Shown piece by piece: positions 47,582 through 55,628 of a DNA stretch of 64,000 nt; within the stretch, counting starts at the first letter, position 1; the number at the start of each line of letters is the position of its first letter. The translations under genes and the position numbers were made by a program. The stretch comes from Planctomycetota bacterium (GTDB taxonomy: Bacteria > Planctomycetota > Phycisphaerae > Phycisphaerales > Zrk34). The stretch covers positions 558,001 through 622,000 of the forward strand of contig WGMD01000002.1 in the NCBI GenBank assembly GCA_016125255.1, in the 5' to 3' direction. The notes below the pieces were generated by a model. That model saw nothing but the letters and a program-made list of their open reading frames with translations, was not told the origin of the DNA and searched no databases.

Positions 47582-48516
47582 ACACGATGCCGGCCGACAC
47601 CCCGGACACCCCGGATCGTTCGCCGCGGGCGGGGTGGATCGGGCGGTGGGCCGGGGCGGGTTGGTCGGGGTTCTATTTCAGCAGCTTCTACATGTCCGTC
47701 ACGGCGGCGGCGTTCGTGTTCGTCGCGGCGCGCTGGCTCGGACGCACGCTCGAACCGCGCTGGTACTGCGGGGCGGCGGTCGGGTGTGCATGGGTCTACC
47801 TCGTCGACGCCGGGCTCTTCCGCGTCCCGGCGGAGGACTTCGTCAACGCGCCGCGCCGCGCGGCCTTCATGGCTCGGTCGCGATGGCCGCTATTGATCGG
47901 GGCGGGGGCGGCGACGGCGGGCGTGATGATGCGCGTGCTTTCGATGCCGATGCATCGGGCGACGTGGATGCTGCTGGGTGCATTGACGGTCATCGCGGGA
48001 CTGTATGTCATGCCGATCATTCCCCGCCGCGACGGACCGGCCAAACGCCTCAAGGACTTCGCCACCGTCAAACCCATCGTCATCTCCATCGCCTGGCTCG
48101 CCGGGGCGATGGGGCTGGCCGTGACCGAGGGCGTGACGCGGCACGACGAGGTTGTGCACGAATGGCTCATCGGGGCGCTGCTCATGACGCTCCTGCTCGC
48201 CGACTCGATCGCGCTGGACTGGGCGGATCGGCCCGGCGACGCCGGAGCCGACGTGCATACGCTCGCCACGCGCTTGACGCCGCGCGGTTACGACCGGCTC
48301 ATGCTCGCCTGCATCGCCCTGCAAATCGCGCTGACCCTGATCGGCCTCGCCCTCGGCGGCGGTCCGCTCTGGCTGCTGCCCGCCCTCATCATGATCGCGA
48401 CCCACGGCTGGAGCCTGTACCTGACCCGCTCCCCCCGCCGCGACCGCGTCCTGGTCGGCTCCGCCATCGCCGCCTGGCGCATCGCCGGAGCGATGGCCGT
48501 CTGGTTGATGTGGTAA
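47578..48516 (+). CDS. UbiA-like prenyltransferase family membrane protein
   Basis: A 312-residue protein with 7-9 hydrophobic helices. The loop LLLADSIALDWADRPGDAGA matches the second Asp-rich motif of UbiA enzymes (D-x-x-D-x-x-x-D type). The first motif, VYLVDAGLFRVPAED, is in the right place but weaker. Such enzymes attach prenyl chains to aromatic or other acceptors in membranes. The start is GTG at 47578, overlapping the PLDc_N stop (GTGA), or ATG at 47587. Substrate unknown. Confidence 0.72.
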   Translation: MNTMPADTPDTPDRSPRAGWIGRWAGAGWSGFYFSSFYMSVTAAAFVFVAARWLGRTLEPRWYCGAAVGCAWVYLVDAGLFRVPAEDFVNAPRRAAFMARSRWPLLIGAGAATAGVMMRVLSMPMHRATWMLLGALTVIAGLYVMPIIPRRDGPAKRLKDFATVKPIVISIAWLAGAMGLAVTEGVTRHDEVVHEWLIGALLMTLLLADSIALDWADRPGDAGADVHTLATRLTPRGYDRLMLACIALQIALTLIGLALGGGPLWLLPALIMIATHGWSLYLTRSPRRDRVLVGSAIAAWRIAGAMAVWLMW

Positions 48517-48520
48517 GAAG

Positions 48521-48583
48521 GTGTCAGGCGTCAGGTATCAGCGGTCAACCAGAAGTGGCCCCATGCTGACTGCTGACCGCTTC
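48521..48583. repeat. GTCAGCGGTCA repeat pair between converging genes
   Basis: The left side reads GGTGTCAGGCGTCAGGTATC then AGCGGTCA; the right side has TGCTGACTGCTGACCGCTT. Both are made of GTCAG/CTGAC words. The left unit closely matches the reverse complement of 5258-5290. The pairing is less regular than in the other palindromes. Confidence 0.6.
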
Positions 48584-48584
48584 C

Positions 48585-49868
48585 TTAAAACATTCCCGTC
48601 ATCGACTCGTGCACGAGCTTGGCCAGACATTCGCGCAGGACGGTGTACGAATAATGCCGGCGGGCGAGTTCGTAGTTTCGGTCGGCCCATTGCTTTCGCG
48701 TCGCCGCGTCATCGAGAATCGCGCGGGCAGCGTCAACCGTGGCTTCCGACACGAACGAATCGAAGGCGACGACCTTGAATCCCTTGGGCTTGATGTCCGC
48801 GCGGAAGATATCGTACGCGCTCATCACCAGCGGGCGGCGATAGTAGATCGCCTCCAAAAACGCATTGCCGAAGCCCTCGATCGCCGACGGATACGTCACA
48901 AGGTCCGCATGTTCGTACGCATCGGCGAGCGAAAATAGTCGCCGTCCATCGTCGTCCGTCCCGCCCTTCTGACTGAACCGGTCCGCCGCGAGAATCAGGC
49001 GCACGTTCATCGCCTCCGCATAGCGCACCAGATACTTGCGATACGCATCGCCCTCGTCGCCCGATGAATGCGTCACCACCAGCGCCGCCGGCCGATCAAG
49101 CCAGTGCACCAGATCAATCGCGCACTCGATGCGCTTGCGCGGCACAATGCGCGTCGGCTGAAGAATCAAAAGCTCCTCGTCCTTAAGTCCGATCGCTTCG
49201 CGCAGTTCGTCCGTCGGAACCTGCGACCGCTGCGGGGGCGATTCCTGGGGTGACTCAAAGTTCATGACGTTGGGCACGAGCGAACAGCGCATGCCGATGC
49301 GGCGCGCCAGCTCGTGCGCCGCGTGGGTATTGATGACGACGTGATGAATCTGACTCATCGCCGGGGGGAACGCCGCCTGAAGGTAGTCGGCGGCGGCGGT
49401 CAGGTCGTAACGCGGCCTTTCCCACGGAAAATCATGATGATGCGCGATCGTCGGCAGTCCCGTCTCCGCCACCAGTTCCGTCAGCGCCAATCCCATCGGC
49501 ACATGCATCGGCAGCGACAGGGCGTTCTCGACGATGAGCAGATCGATGTCGAAGCGCCGCACGAACTGCGTCAGCGCGTCATTGAGCCGACGGCGGAGTT
49601 CATGCACCGCCTGCGAAGTTTTGGGCGAGCGCGTCGTGCTGCCGAAAAGATCCTCGTTGATCGCGCGCACGTCCGGGTGATCGAAGTGCGCGATATCCAG
49701 CACCATGCTGCGATCCGCCGGCCGATCCGATTCCCCGGCGAAGAAATAGCACGTATGACCCAACGCCTCCAGCGTCGCCGACCACTTGGCCGACTCGAGC
49801 GAGACGCCGTCCGTCCCCGCCAGGCGGGTCGCGACGATGCCGATACGCAGTGGGTTCACATCAGACAT
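48585..49868 (-). CDS. Glycosyltransferase family 4-like
   Basis: A 427-residue GT-B fold protein. The N-terminus LRIGIVATRLAGTDGVSLES is the GT4 acceptor-domain start; THAAHELARRIGMRCSLVPN and ILQPTRIVPRKRIECAIDLV link to the donor domain. The donor-binding box is AIEGFGNAFLEAIYYRRPLV. It resembles proteins sometimes annotated mannosylglucosylglycerate or glucosylglycerate synthases, but the substrate cannot be told. A palindromic repeat lies upstream of its start. Confidence 0.9.
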   Translation of the reverse strand: MSDVNPLRIGIVATRLAGTDGVSLESAKWSATLEALGHTCYFFAGESDRPADRSMVLDIAHFDHPDVRAINEDLFGSTTRSPKTSQAVHELRRRLNDALTQFVRRFDIDLLIVENALSLPMHVPMGLALTELVAETGLPTIAHHHDFPWERPRYDLTAAADYLQAAFPPAMSQIHHVVINTHAAHELARRIGMRCSLVPNVMNFESPQESPPQRSQVPTDELREAIGLKDEELLILQPTRIVPRKRIECAIDLVHWLDRPAALVVTHSSGDEGDAYRKYLVRYAEAMNVRLILAADRFSQKGGTDDDGRRLFSLADAYEHADLVTYPSAIEGFGNAFLEAIYYRRPLVMSAYDIFRADIKPKGFKVVAFDSFVSEATVDAARAILDDAATRKQWADRNYELARRHYSYTVLRECLAKLVHESMTGMF

Positions 49869-49928
49869 GGGCAGCTAAAGAATCATACGTCCGTCGATGC
49901 CATTTCGTTCTCGTGATGAGTGATTTGA

Positions 49929-50028
49929 CACGAAGACACGGAGGCATGGAGACACGAAGAAGAACATCAAATGGATAAAAAAACCGCCTCTGGTTTTCTC
50001 CGTGTCTTCACGTCTCCGCGTCTTCGTG
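49929..50028. repeat. CACGAAGACACGGAG-type palindromic repeat
   Basis: The left arm begins CACGAAGACACGGAGGCATG (49929-49963) and the right arm (49995-50028) ends CGCGTCTTCGTG. About 29 of 35 bases pair; each arm is itself a loose tandem of 8-base words (CACGAAGA, CACGGAG). It lies between the glycosyltransferase and the end of the converging, or rather same-strand, MMPL gene. AAAAAA in the loop adds contrast. Confidence 0.85.
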
Positions 50029-50055
50029 ATAAAGACCTCGGCCTCGACGCGCCGC

Positions 50056-52821
50056 TTACTTGGATTGTCCGTCTTGGGCGCGTCGCCATTGGCGCAGGCG
50101 GCGCCAGACGTGGATGCGGTTGCGCAGCTCCAGCACGGCGGGCATGATCGTCATGCACACGATCAGCGTCATCGAGATGCCCACCGCGAGGACGAAGCCC
50201 AGACTGCGAATCCCGCGATGCTCGGCGAAGAGCATCGAGGCGAAGGCGAGAATGGTCGTGCCGCTGGTGAGGATGATGCCCTTGCCCGTGCCCTGGCTGA
50301 GCCCGGCGGGGCGGCGGCGCGGGTTCTGGCGGTAGCGATGCATGATGTGTACGCCGCTGGCGACGCCGATGCCGAACATCAAAGGCAGCACGATGATGTT
50401 CGCCGGGTTGATCGTCACATCGAACAGCCACATCATCGCGAAGGTCAATACGAACGCCACCGACACCGGCAACAGGCACAACAGCGCATCGACAAGCCGC
50501 AGAAAATCCAGGTACGCCACGATCAGCACCGCGATCAGCGCCAGCGCCCCCGCCTTCTGATAGCTCCATTGCATCAGCAGCCCCGACTCGTAAATCTGTA
50601 CCGGCGAACCCGTGAAATTCCCGTCCACCGAGCGCACCTCCTCGATGTACGGCTTCATCGCGCCGGGGTCCCACACATTCGCTTTCGGATACACCTTGAG
50701 CTGATACCGCACCGGCTTGACGATGCTCACCACCTCGCGGCGCATCAGGGCGGGAAGATCATCGACGCGCAGCGGGCGCGTCAGAAGCGACTGGTCGATC
50801 TGCCAGCGCAGCTTCGTCTGAAGCGACACGAAAAGCCCGTGCAGGGCGGCCATGCGCTCCGACGCATGTTCCTTGAACTTCGCATCCGCGAGCACTTCCT
50901 GAATGCGCCGCACCTTGTCGAATAGCTGCGAGAGCGCTTCATGCACCTTCGGCTCCGCCTTCACGTCATCGCGATTCAGCGCGATCGAGAGCACCAGATT
51001 CAATCCCGTCAATCGCTGCGCCAATCCGCCCGCGTCGATCGCTTCGGGCGTCACGGGGCTATCGAGCAGCGGCGCGATCTGTTTGCGGGTTTCCTCGATG
51101 AGCGCGACCTTCTCGTCCTCATCGGCCGGGAACATCAGGCCGACGCCGCCCACGCTCGCCACGGACGGCAACTGACGGAATTGCTCCGCCCGGCGTTTGG
51201 CGACGTCCAGACTGTCGGTGATCGACACGCCGTAGAGAAGCGACTGCGCGCTGTGATCGAGCACGCGCTGCTGCCACCGCACGCTGGCGAGCCCTTCGGG
51301 CAGCAGGTTCATGAGGTTGTTGTCGTAGCGCACGCGCGCCATGCCGACGAAGCTCAGCGCGACGATCGCGCCGGCGACGAGGCAGGTGATGACCGGGCGA
51401 TGGATGAGCTGCATGATCCAACCCTGCCGGTGCATGTCGATGAGGCGTCCCTCGGCGGAGGGATTGTGGCGAAGCTGCGGGCGGCAGAGGCGCAGGAGGG
51501 CGGGCATGACGGTGAGCATGGCGAGCATGCAGAGCATGACGCCGACGGCGGCGATGTTGCCCATCTCGGCCATGCCGGTAAAGTCCGTCAGGAGCGTCGT
51601 GCCGAAGGCGAGCGCGGTGGTGATCGCGCCGGTGATGATGCCCGGGCCGGTCGTCTGGATCGTGTCGATCATCGTCTGACGGAATCCCGCGATGCCCTCG
51701 GCGTGATTGGGGCGGATCAATTCGAAGTGCGAGACGATATGGATGCCGAAGTCGATGCCCAGGCCCAGGAGGATGACGGTGAAGACGACGCTGAGGACTT
51801 GAAGGTGTCCGATCGCCAGGGTCAGGTACCCGAAGCTCCACATCACGCCGACCATCAGCGCCCCGACCATGATCAGCGGGATGCTGAAGCTGTGGAACGC
51901 GACGATGAGCAGCACGGCGATGCCGACGACGGAGATGATCGAGCACCAGGTCGAATCGCGCATCGACATGTTGGTTTCGTCAGCTTCGATGACTGGCACG
52001 CCGGTGAGCCCCGCGTCGATGCCGGGCATTTGCTTCATGGTCGATTCGAGCGACGCCCGCGCCAGCCGCACCGCCGGCTCGAACTGGTCGACCGAGTCCG
52101 TGGACGGCTCGCCCTCGATTTCGATGAACAGCAGTTGATGATCATCGGAGTCCAGAAACTGCCAATCGCTCTGCCCCGACAGGTCGAACGCCGCCGCGGT
52201 CGAACCGGCGTCGGCGCCTTCGAGCACCTGCGTGATGCCGTCGAGCAGCGTGCCGAACTGGGCGATCATCTCGACGGCCTGGTCGGCGGTGGTGTCCTTC
52301 GATTGGCTTTGCAGCGCGGCGGGCAGGGCGCTGAGCAGGTCGCCGAAGTTCCTGGCCTTGAGCATCGGACCGGCCTGCGACATTTCGGCGAGGTGGGTCT
52401 TGAAGCTGTCCATCGGATCGAGCCGCAGGAGAATCGGCGACATCTGCCGCGGGTCGTAGCCCCACCACACGCGCCGGATGGCGCTTTCATGATGTTCGAG
52501 CTTCGCCACGGTCGCCCGCACGAAATCCTCCGCCTTCGACCGGCCGTCCTCCCCGCCGGGCACGCGGACGACGATGGCGATCGAGTCGTAGCCGGAGAAC
52601 TGCCGGCGGTACTCGATGTACTTCTTGTTCCAGTCCAGCGAAGCGCTGATCAGGTCATTGCGGTCGGCATCGAATCCGAGCCGCGCCACGGTGAGCCCCA
52701 CCGACGCCGCCGCAAGCAGCCCCGCCGCCAGCAGCACAACCCACGGCCGATCGCAAACGAAGCGGGCTCCCCCCCCCAGCAGATTGTGTCGAAGCTTGTC
52801 GTGAACCACGTGCGGCCGCAT
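50056..52821 (-). CDS. MMPL/RND-family transporter, HpnN-like
   Basis: A 921-residue inner-membrane protein with about 12 helices and two large periplasmic loops in the RND layout: helix (VVLLAAGLLAAASVGLTVA), loop to about 260, six helices (ISVVGIAVLLIVAFHS; LSVVFTVILLGLGIDFGIHI), second half beginning near 430 and ending LLPVSVAFVLTFAMMWLF and PLMFGIGVASGVHIMHRY. The GIDFG and GVASGV loops are the MMPL proton-relay segments. It is closest in form to HpnN, which moves hopanoids to the outer membrane, but no hopanoid gene is nearby. Confidence 0.85.
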   Translation of the reverse strand: MRPHVVHDKLRHNLLGGGARFVCDRPWVVLLAAGLLAAASVGLTVARLGFDADRNDLISASLDWNKKYIEYRRQFSGYDSIAIVVRVPGGEDGRSKAEDFVRATVAKLEHHESAIRRVWWGYDPRQMSPILLRLDPMDSFKTHLAEMSQAGPMLKARNFGDLLSALPAALQSQSKDTTADQAVEMIAQFGTLLDGITQVLEGADAGSTAAAFDLSGQSDWQFLDSDDHQLLFIEIEGEPSTDSVDQFEPAVRLARASLESTMKQMPGIDAGLTGVPVIEADETNMSMRDSTWCSIISVVGIAVLLIVAFHSFSIPLIMVGALMVGVMWSFGYLTLAIGHLQVLSVVFTVILLGLGIDFGIHIVSHFELIRPNHAEGIAGFRQTMIDTIQTTGPGIITGAITTALAFGTTLLTDFTGMAEMGNIAAVGVMLCMLAMLTVMPALLRLCRPQLRHNPSAEGRLIDMHRQGWIMQLIHRPVITCLVAGAIVALSFVGMARVRYDNNLMNLLPEGLASVRWQQRVLDHSAQSLLYGVSITDSLDVAKRRAEQFRQLPSVASVGGVGLMFPADEDEKVALIEETRKQIAPLLDSPVTPEAIDAGGLAQRLTGLNLVLSIALNRDDVKAEPKVHEALSQLFDKVRRIQEVLADAKFKEHASERMAALHGLFVSLQTKLRWQIDQSLLTRPLRVDDLPALMRREVVSIVKPVRYQLKVYPKANVWDPGAMKPYIEEVRSVDGNFTGSPVQIYESGLLMQWSYQKAGALALIAVLIVAYLDFLRLVDALLCLLPVSVAFVLTFAMMWLFDVTINPANIIVLPLMFGIGVASGVHIMHRYRQNPRRRPAGLSQGTGKGIILTSGTTILAFASMLFAEHRGIRSLGFVLAVGISMTLIVCMTIMPAVLELRNRIHVWRRLRQWRRAQDGQSK

Positions 52822-52993
52822 CCCTGTTCAAGTCAGTCGCGTAGTTGACCGCACCGGACGACGTGCGTCAACCTCGCACATCTTCCGATAACGCGCCGCC
52901 CCTGCGTCCGAACATATTACACGTCGTGCATCCGCCCGCCCCCGGCCGATCATCCTCCTCGGCCCAGTGACCTTTTGAGAAGGAACGTCCCCC

Positions 52994-53188
52994 ATGAGTA
53001 AACGCCAGTTGATCGACGCCATCCGACACTACAACCCCACCGCCGGCGAGCAGTTTCTCATCGAGTTCAACGAAACTGCATTAAAAAGCTATCTCCGCCA
53101 TCTGCGCTTCCTCCGCCGCCCGCGCGGCGGACGCAACCTCTGGGTCCGCGGAGCCGAAACTCCCGCCGTGGTGACACGACAAAAGTAA
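52994..53188 (+). CDS. Small conserved hypothetical protein
   Basis: A 64-residue protein beginning MSKRQLIDAIRHYNPTAGEQ then FLIEFNETALKSYLRHL, highly charged and helical, ending in a basic Arg-rich tail (RFLRRPRGGRN). GAAGGAA lies before the ATG. Its start and size resemble small planctomycete proteins of unknown function I have seen, but I cannot name the family. It is the only gene between the MMPL transporter and the sigma-factor operon. A terminator follows at 53303. Confidence 0.7.
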   Translation: MSKRQLIDAIRHYNPTAGEQFLIEFNETALKSYLRHLRFLRRPRGGRNLWVRGAETPAVVTRQK

Positions 53189-53213
53189 GTGCGCAATGGG
53201 GAATGCGGAGTGT

Positions 53214-53256
53214 CTGACCTCTGACCTCTGATCCCCGACCCCTGATCCCCGACCTC
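53214..53256. repeat. CTGATCCCCGACCCC half-repeat
   Basis: Tandem CTGACCT and CTGATCCCCGACCCC units, the same words as in the right arm of the palindrome at 8904-8994. I find no facing arm here, so it looks like a half-element or remnant. Confidence 0.6.
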
Positions 53257-53302
53257 AACGCCAAGCCCCCCGCCGTTCGCGGTGCGGAGGGAAGTACAGA
53301 CC

Positions 53303-53336
53303 AAGCCGCCGACCTGATGGCCGGCGGCTTGTCTTT
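53303..53336 (+). terminator. Rho-independent terminator
   Basis: A 9-bp stem (AAGCCGCCG with CGGCGGCTT) with a 10-base loop, followed by GTCTTTT. It should end the transcript of the 64-residue protein gene, about 115 bases downstream of its stop. Confidence 0.8.
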
Positions 53337-53401
53337 TGGTGGTTCCCTCGTATCCGCCCGGTTCATGTTCGCCGGGGCCGTGTCCGCAGCCGCGCATCCC
53401 C

Positions 53402-53483
53402 AACGAGCCGCGCGCGTCAGCGACGCGGTCGAGCCCGCATCCATTCATGTTCCTGGACCGCTCCCTCACGGTCGCGGCTCGTT
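53402..53483. repeat. AACGAGCCGCG palindromic repeat, copy 1
   Basis: The left arm (53402-53430) begins AACGAGCCGCGCGCGTCAG; the right arm (53456-53483) ends GGTCGCGGCTCGTT. The arms match at about 24 of 29 positions. The right arm differs by one base from that of the palindrome at 61689-61810, so the two are one family. Confidence 0.85.
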
Positions 53484-53512
53484 GAAAACGCTATTTGATT
53501 TGCCAAACCGCA

Positions 53513-54019
53513 CTAAAACGTGCCGGACTGCTCGCCGATCCCGGTGTAGTTGTTGCCGTTTTCGGGTTTGAACTGAATCTGCACGCGGTATTGGAAGCCC
53601 ACGCCGGCAAGGGCGATGCGCAGATGGGTGGGCGCGATCTTGGTGGGGCGCGTGGCGTCGCGCGTGGCCCGGTTGAACGGCCCGAGATTCAGTATGCTGC
53701 GTTCCGCATCCTCGCCATACGCGCGGTATCGGGCCCAGACGCTGAGGTTGAACTGGTGATAGTCGCTCACTTCATTGAGCGCATACACGACGCGCAGCCA
53801 CCCGTTGCCGGGCACATCGCATTCAAACGACTGCTCCGCCGGATCGGCCCACACGGGTCGCGCGATCAACAGCGTCGGCGCCAACATCCCCATCGTGAGC
53901 CGCGCCATCGCGTATCGGCGCGAAATGACCTGACGCGCCTCCCCATGTCGCGCGGAGTTTTGCCAATTTGTCGGGCCCCAAAGGCGATCAACAGTCATGA
54001 CGTCTTCCTGTCGGGTCAT
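53513..54019 (-). CDS. Exported protein of unknown function
   Basis: A 168-residue protein; the start at 54019 overlaps the preceding pseudopilin stop by one base (TGATG), a sign of coupling. An inner ATG at 53998 is also possible. A hydrophobic segment MARLTMGMLAPTLLIARPVW is preceded by basic residues and ends with ADPAEQ, a likely signal or anchor. The rest is beta-rich (RVQIQFKPENGNNYTGIGEQ). I do not recognise the family. It is the last gene of the sigma-factor unit. Confidence 0.7.
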   Translation of the reverse strand: MTRQEDVMTVDRLWGPTNWQNSARHGEARQVISRRYAMARLTMGMLAPTLLIARPVWADPAEQSFECDVPGNGWLRVVYALNEVSDYHQFNLSVWARYRAYGEDAERSILNLGPFNRATRDATRPTKIAPTHLRIALAGVGFQYRVQIQFKPENGNNYTGIGEQSGTF

Positions 54020-54732
54020 CAGCGGTACTGAATCGGCGTGGCGATGTCGTAGGTTTCGAGGATCGAATGGGTCGCCACATGCCCGTCGACGAACGCCGCG
54101 TCGCCCTTGCCCGTGTCCAGATCGGCCCCGTTGTGATAGGTCGCCAGCGCATCGGAGAACGGCGGGCCGGGCACTTTCGGGTCCAGCGTGGCGGCGAACA
54201 AGCCGTCGTCCATCGCATTGCCGTTGTACGACGTCACCCAGGGATTCTGCTCCGCGAAGAGCATCAGACTCGCCGGATGCTTCACATCCGTCGTCCGGCG
54301 AAGACTCGGATACCCCGCCCAACCCTTGGCGCCGACCTGCCCCGGCAGAATGAAATAGATGTTCATCGCGTAGCTGAACGCCGGCGTGACGCCCTTGGGG
54401 CACACGTCGATGAACTTGGGGCACAGATACAGGGCGTCCTTCTGGCCGGTGTACTTGTAGAGCGTGCCCTTGGTCACGGCGGCGGGCGTCTTCCACGAAT
54501 CGAACCACGCGATCGAGTTGTCCACCCACTCGCGCGGGCCGGGCAGTTCGCTCTTGTAGTCATACGAGTAGAGCACCGCCGCCATGTAAAGCTGCTTGAG
54601 CTGCGTGCCGCACACGACCGACTTGGACACATCGCGCGCCTTGGCCAGCGAGGGCAACAAGATCGAGATCAGCAATGCGATGATCGCGATGACCACGAGA
54701 AGTTCGATGAGCGTAAAAGCGCGTCGTCGCAT
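54019..54732 (-). CDS. Type II secretion-like pseudopilin with H-X9-DG motif
   Basis: A 237-residue protein. MRRRAFTLIELLVVIAIIAL is a textbook prepilin start, with FTLIELL and the Glu at +5. CGTQLKQLYMAAVLYSYDYK follows. The C-terminus YHNGADLDTGKGDAAFVDGH carries the His...DGH of the prepilin-type processing-associated domain. I chose the ATG at 54732; the longer frame has no ribosome-binding site. It lies 83 bases after the repeat protein gene and couples to the next gene. Confidence 0.92.
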   Translation of the reverse strand: MRRRAFTLIELLVVIAIIALLISILLPSLAKARDVSKSVVCGTQLKQLYMAAVLYSYDYKSELPGPREWVDNSIAWFDSWKTPAAVTKGTLYKYTGQKDALYLCPKFIDVCPKGVTPAFSYAMNIYFILPGQVGAKGWAGYPSLRRTTDVKHPASLMLFAEQNPWVTSYNGNAMDDGLFAATLDPKVPGPPFSDALATYHNGADLDTGKGDAAFVDGHVATHSILETYDIATPIQYR

Positions 54733-54815
54733 GGTGTCGTTCCTCGATGCAGGAGGCCGGATGAAACGCGGTCGGACGGCTTTCGCCGTCCGACCGCTTG
54801 GGGGTACACGATTGC

Positions 54816-55544
54816 TCATTTACGACGGCGACGCAGCACCGTCAGCCCCATCAGCGACAGACCCGCCGGCAGAGCCGCGGGGGTCGGGACGCTGGTGGCG
54901 AAGATCGCGAAGTTGCTCCCGTCGCCGAGCGGCGCCCGATTGCCGAGGAAAGCCGCGCCGGTGTCGGTGGCGAAGTTCGCAGCCGAGGTCCATGAATACA
55001 CGTCGCCGTTGATGAGGAAGGCGTAGAACCCGCTGCCATCGGAAGCGATCGCCGTATTCGAGCCGTTCTGCCCGAAGCCCCCGCGCGAGCCGAGGAACAC
55101 GGCGCCCGTGTTGCTCAGGAAATTCGCCGCGGATGTCCAGGTCCACACATCGCCGTTGAACAAGAGGGCCGTGACGTTGCCCGCGTTGTCCATCGCCAGT
55201 GAGTTATTAATGCCGTTCTGATCGATGCCGCGATTGCCGAGCAAAGACGCGCCGATGTCGGACTGGAAGTTCGCGACGGAGGACCAGGTCCACATGTCGC
55301 CGTTGTCGAACCAGGCGTAGATTTCCCCATTGGGACCCGCCATCACGGTCGTGTTCGTCCCGTTGCCGCCGGCGGACCGATTGCCGACGAGCACGCCGCC
55401 CGTATTGGTGGCGAAGTCGCCCGCGCTGCTCCATGTATACACATCGCCATTGTCGATAAACGCCCCGAAGTACCCCGCTCGGGCCGAGCTGACGCAGAGC
55501 CCGAGGCACAATGCGATCGCGACTTGGATGAATTGGGTTCTCAT
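54816..55544 (-). CDS. Four-repeat secreted protein with VPTPA-type sorting tail
   Basis: A 242-residue protein. Signal peptide to about 23 (ARAG). Then four copies of a 49-residue unit beginning NGD at residues 32, 81, 130 and 179; each has GD-V/M-x-T/S-W-S/T-x-x-x-x-F-x-x-x-x-G and ends L-G-N/S-R. These may close into a small beta-propeller or a solenoid. The C-terminus SVPTPAALPAGLSLMGLTVL then RRRRK is an exosortase-type sorting signal. I chose the ATG at 55544 (MRTQFIQVA); GAAAGGAAG precedes it. It follows FecR-LamG by 84 bases. Confidence 0.9.
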   Translation of the reverse strand: MRTQFIQVAIALCLGLCVSSARAGYFGAFIDNGDVYTWSSAGDFATNTGGVLVGNRSAGGNGTNTTVMAGPNGEIYAWFDNGDMWTWSSVANFQSDIGASLLGNRGIDQNGINNSLAMDNAGNVTALLFNGDVWTWTSAANFLSNTGAVFLGSRGGFGQNGSNTAIASDGSGFYAFLINGDVYSWTSAANFATDTGAAFLGNRAPLGDGSNFAIFATSVPTPAALPAGLSLMGLTVLRRRRK

Positions 55545-55628
55545 ACTCACATTCTTCCTTTCAACGTCCGCCGTACCGGATTTGCTGAAACTTTGCGGAC
55601 GGACCATCCGCCGCGAAGCTTCGCCTCA

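Noticed and set aside
53513-54529. A 338-residue version of the exported protein
   Set aside because: The N-terminal 170 residues are a frame shadow of the pseudopilin gene. The coupled start at 54019 fits better.
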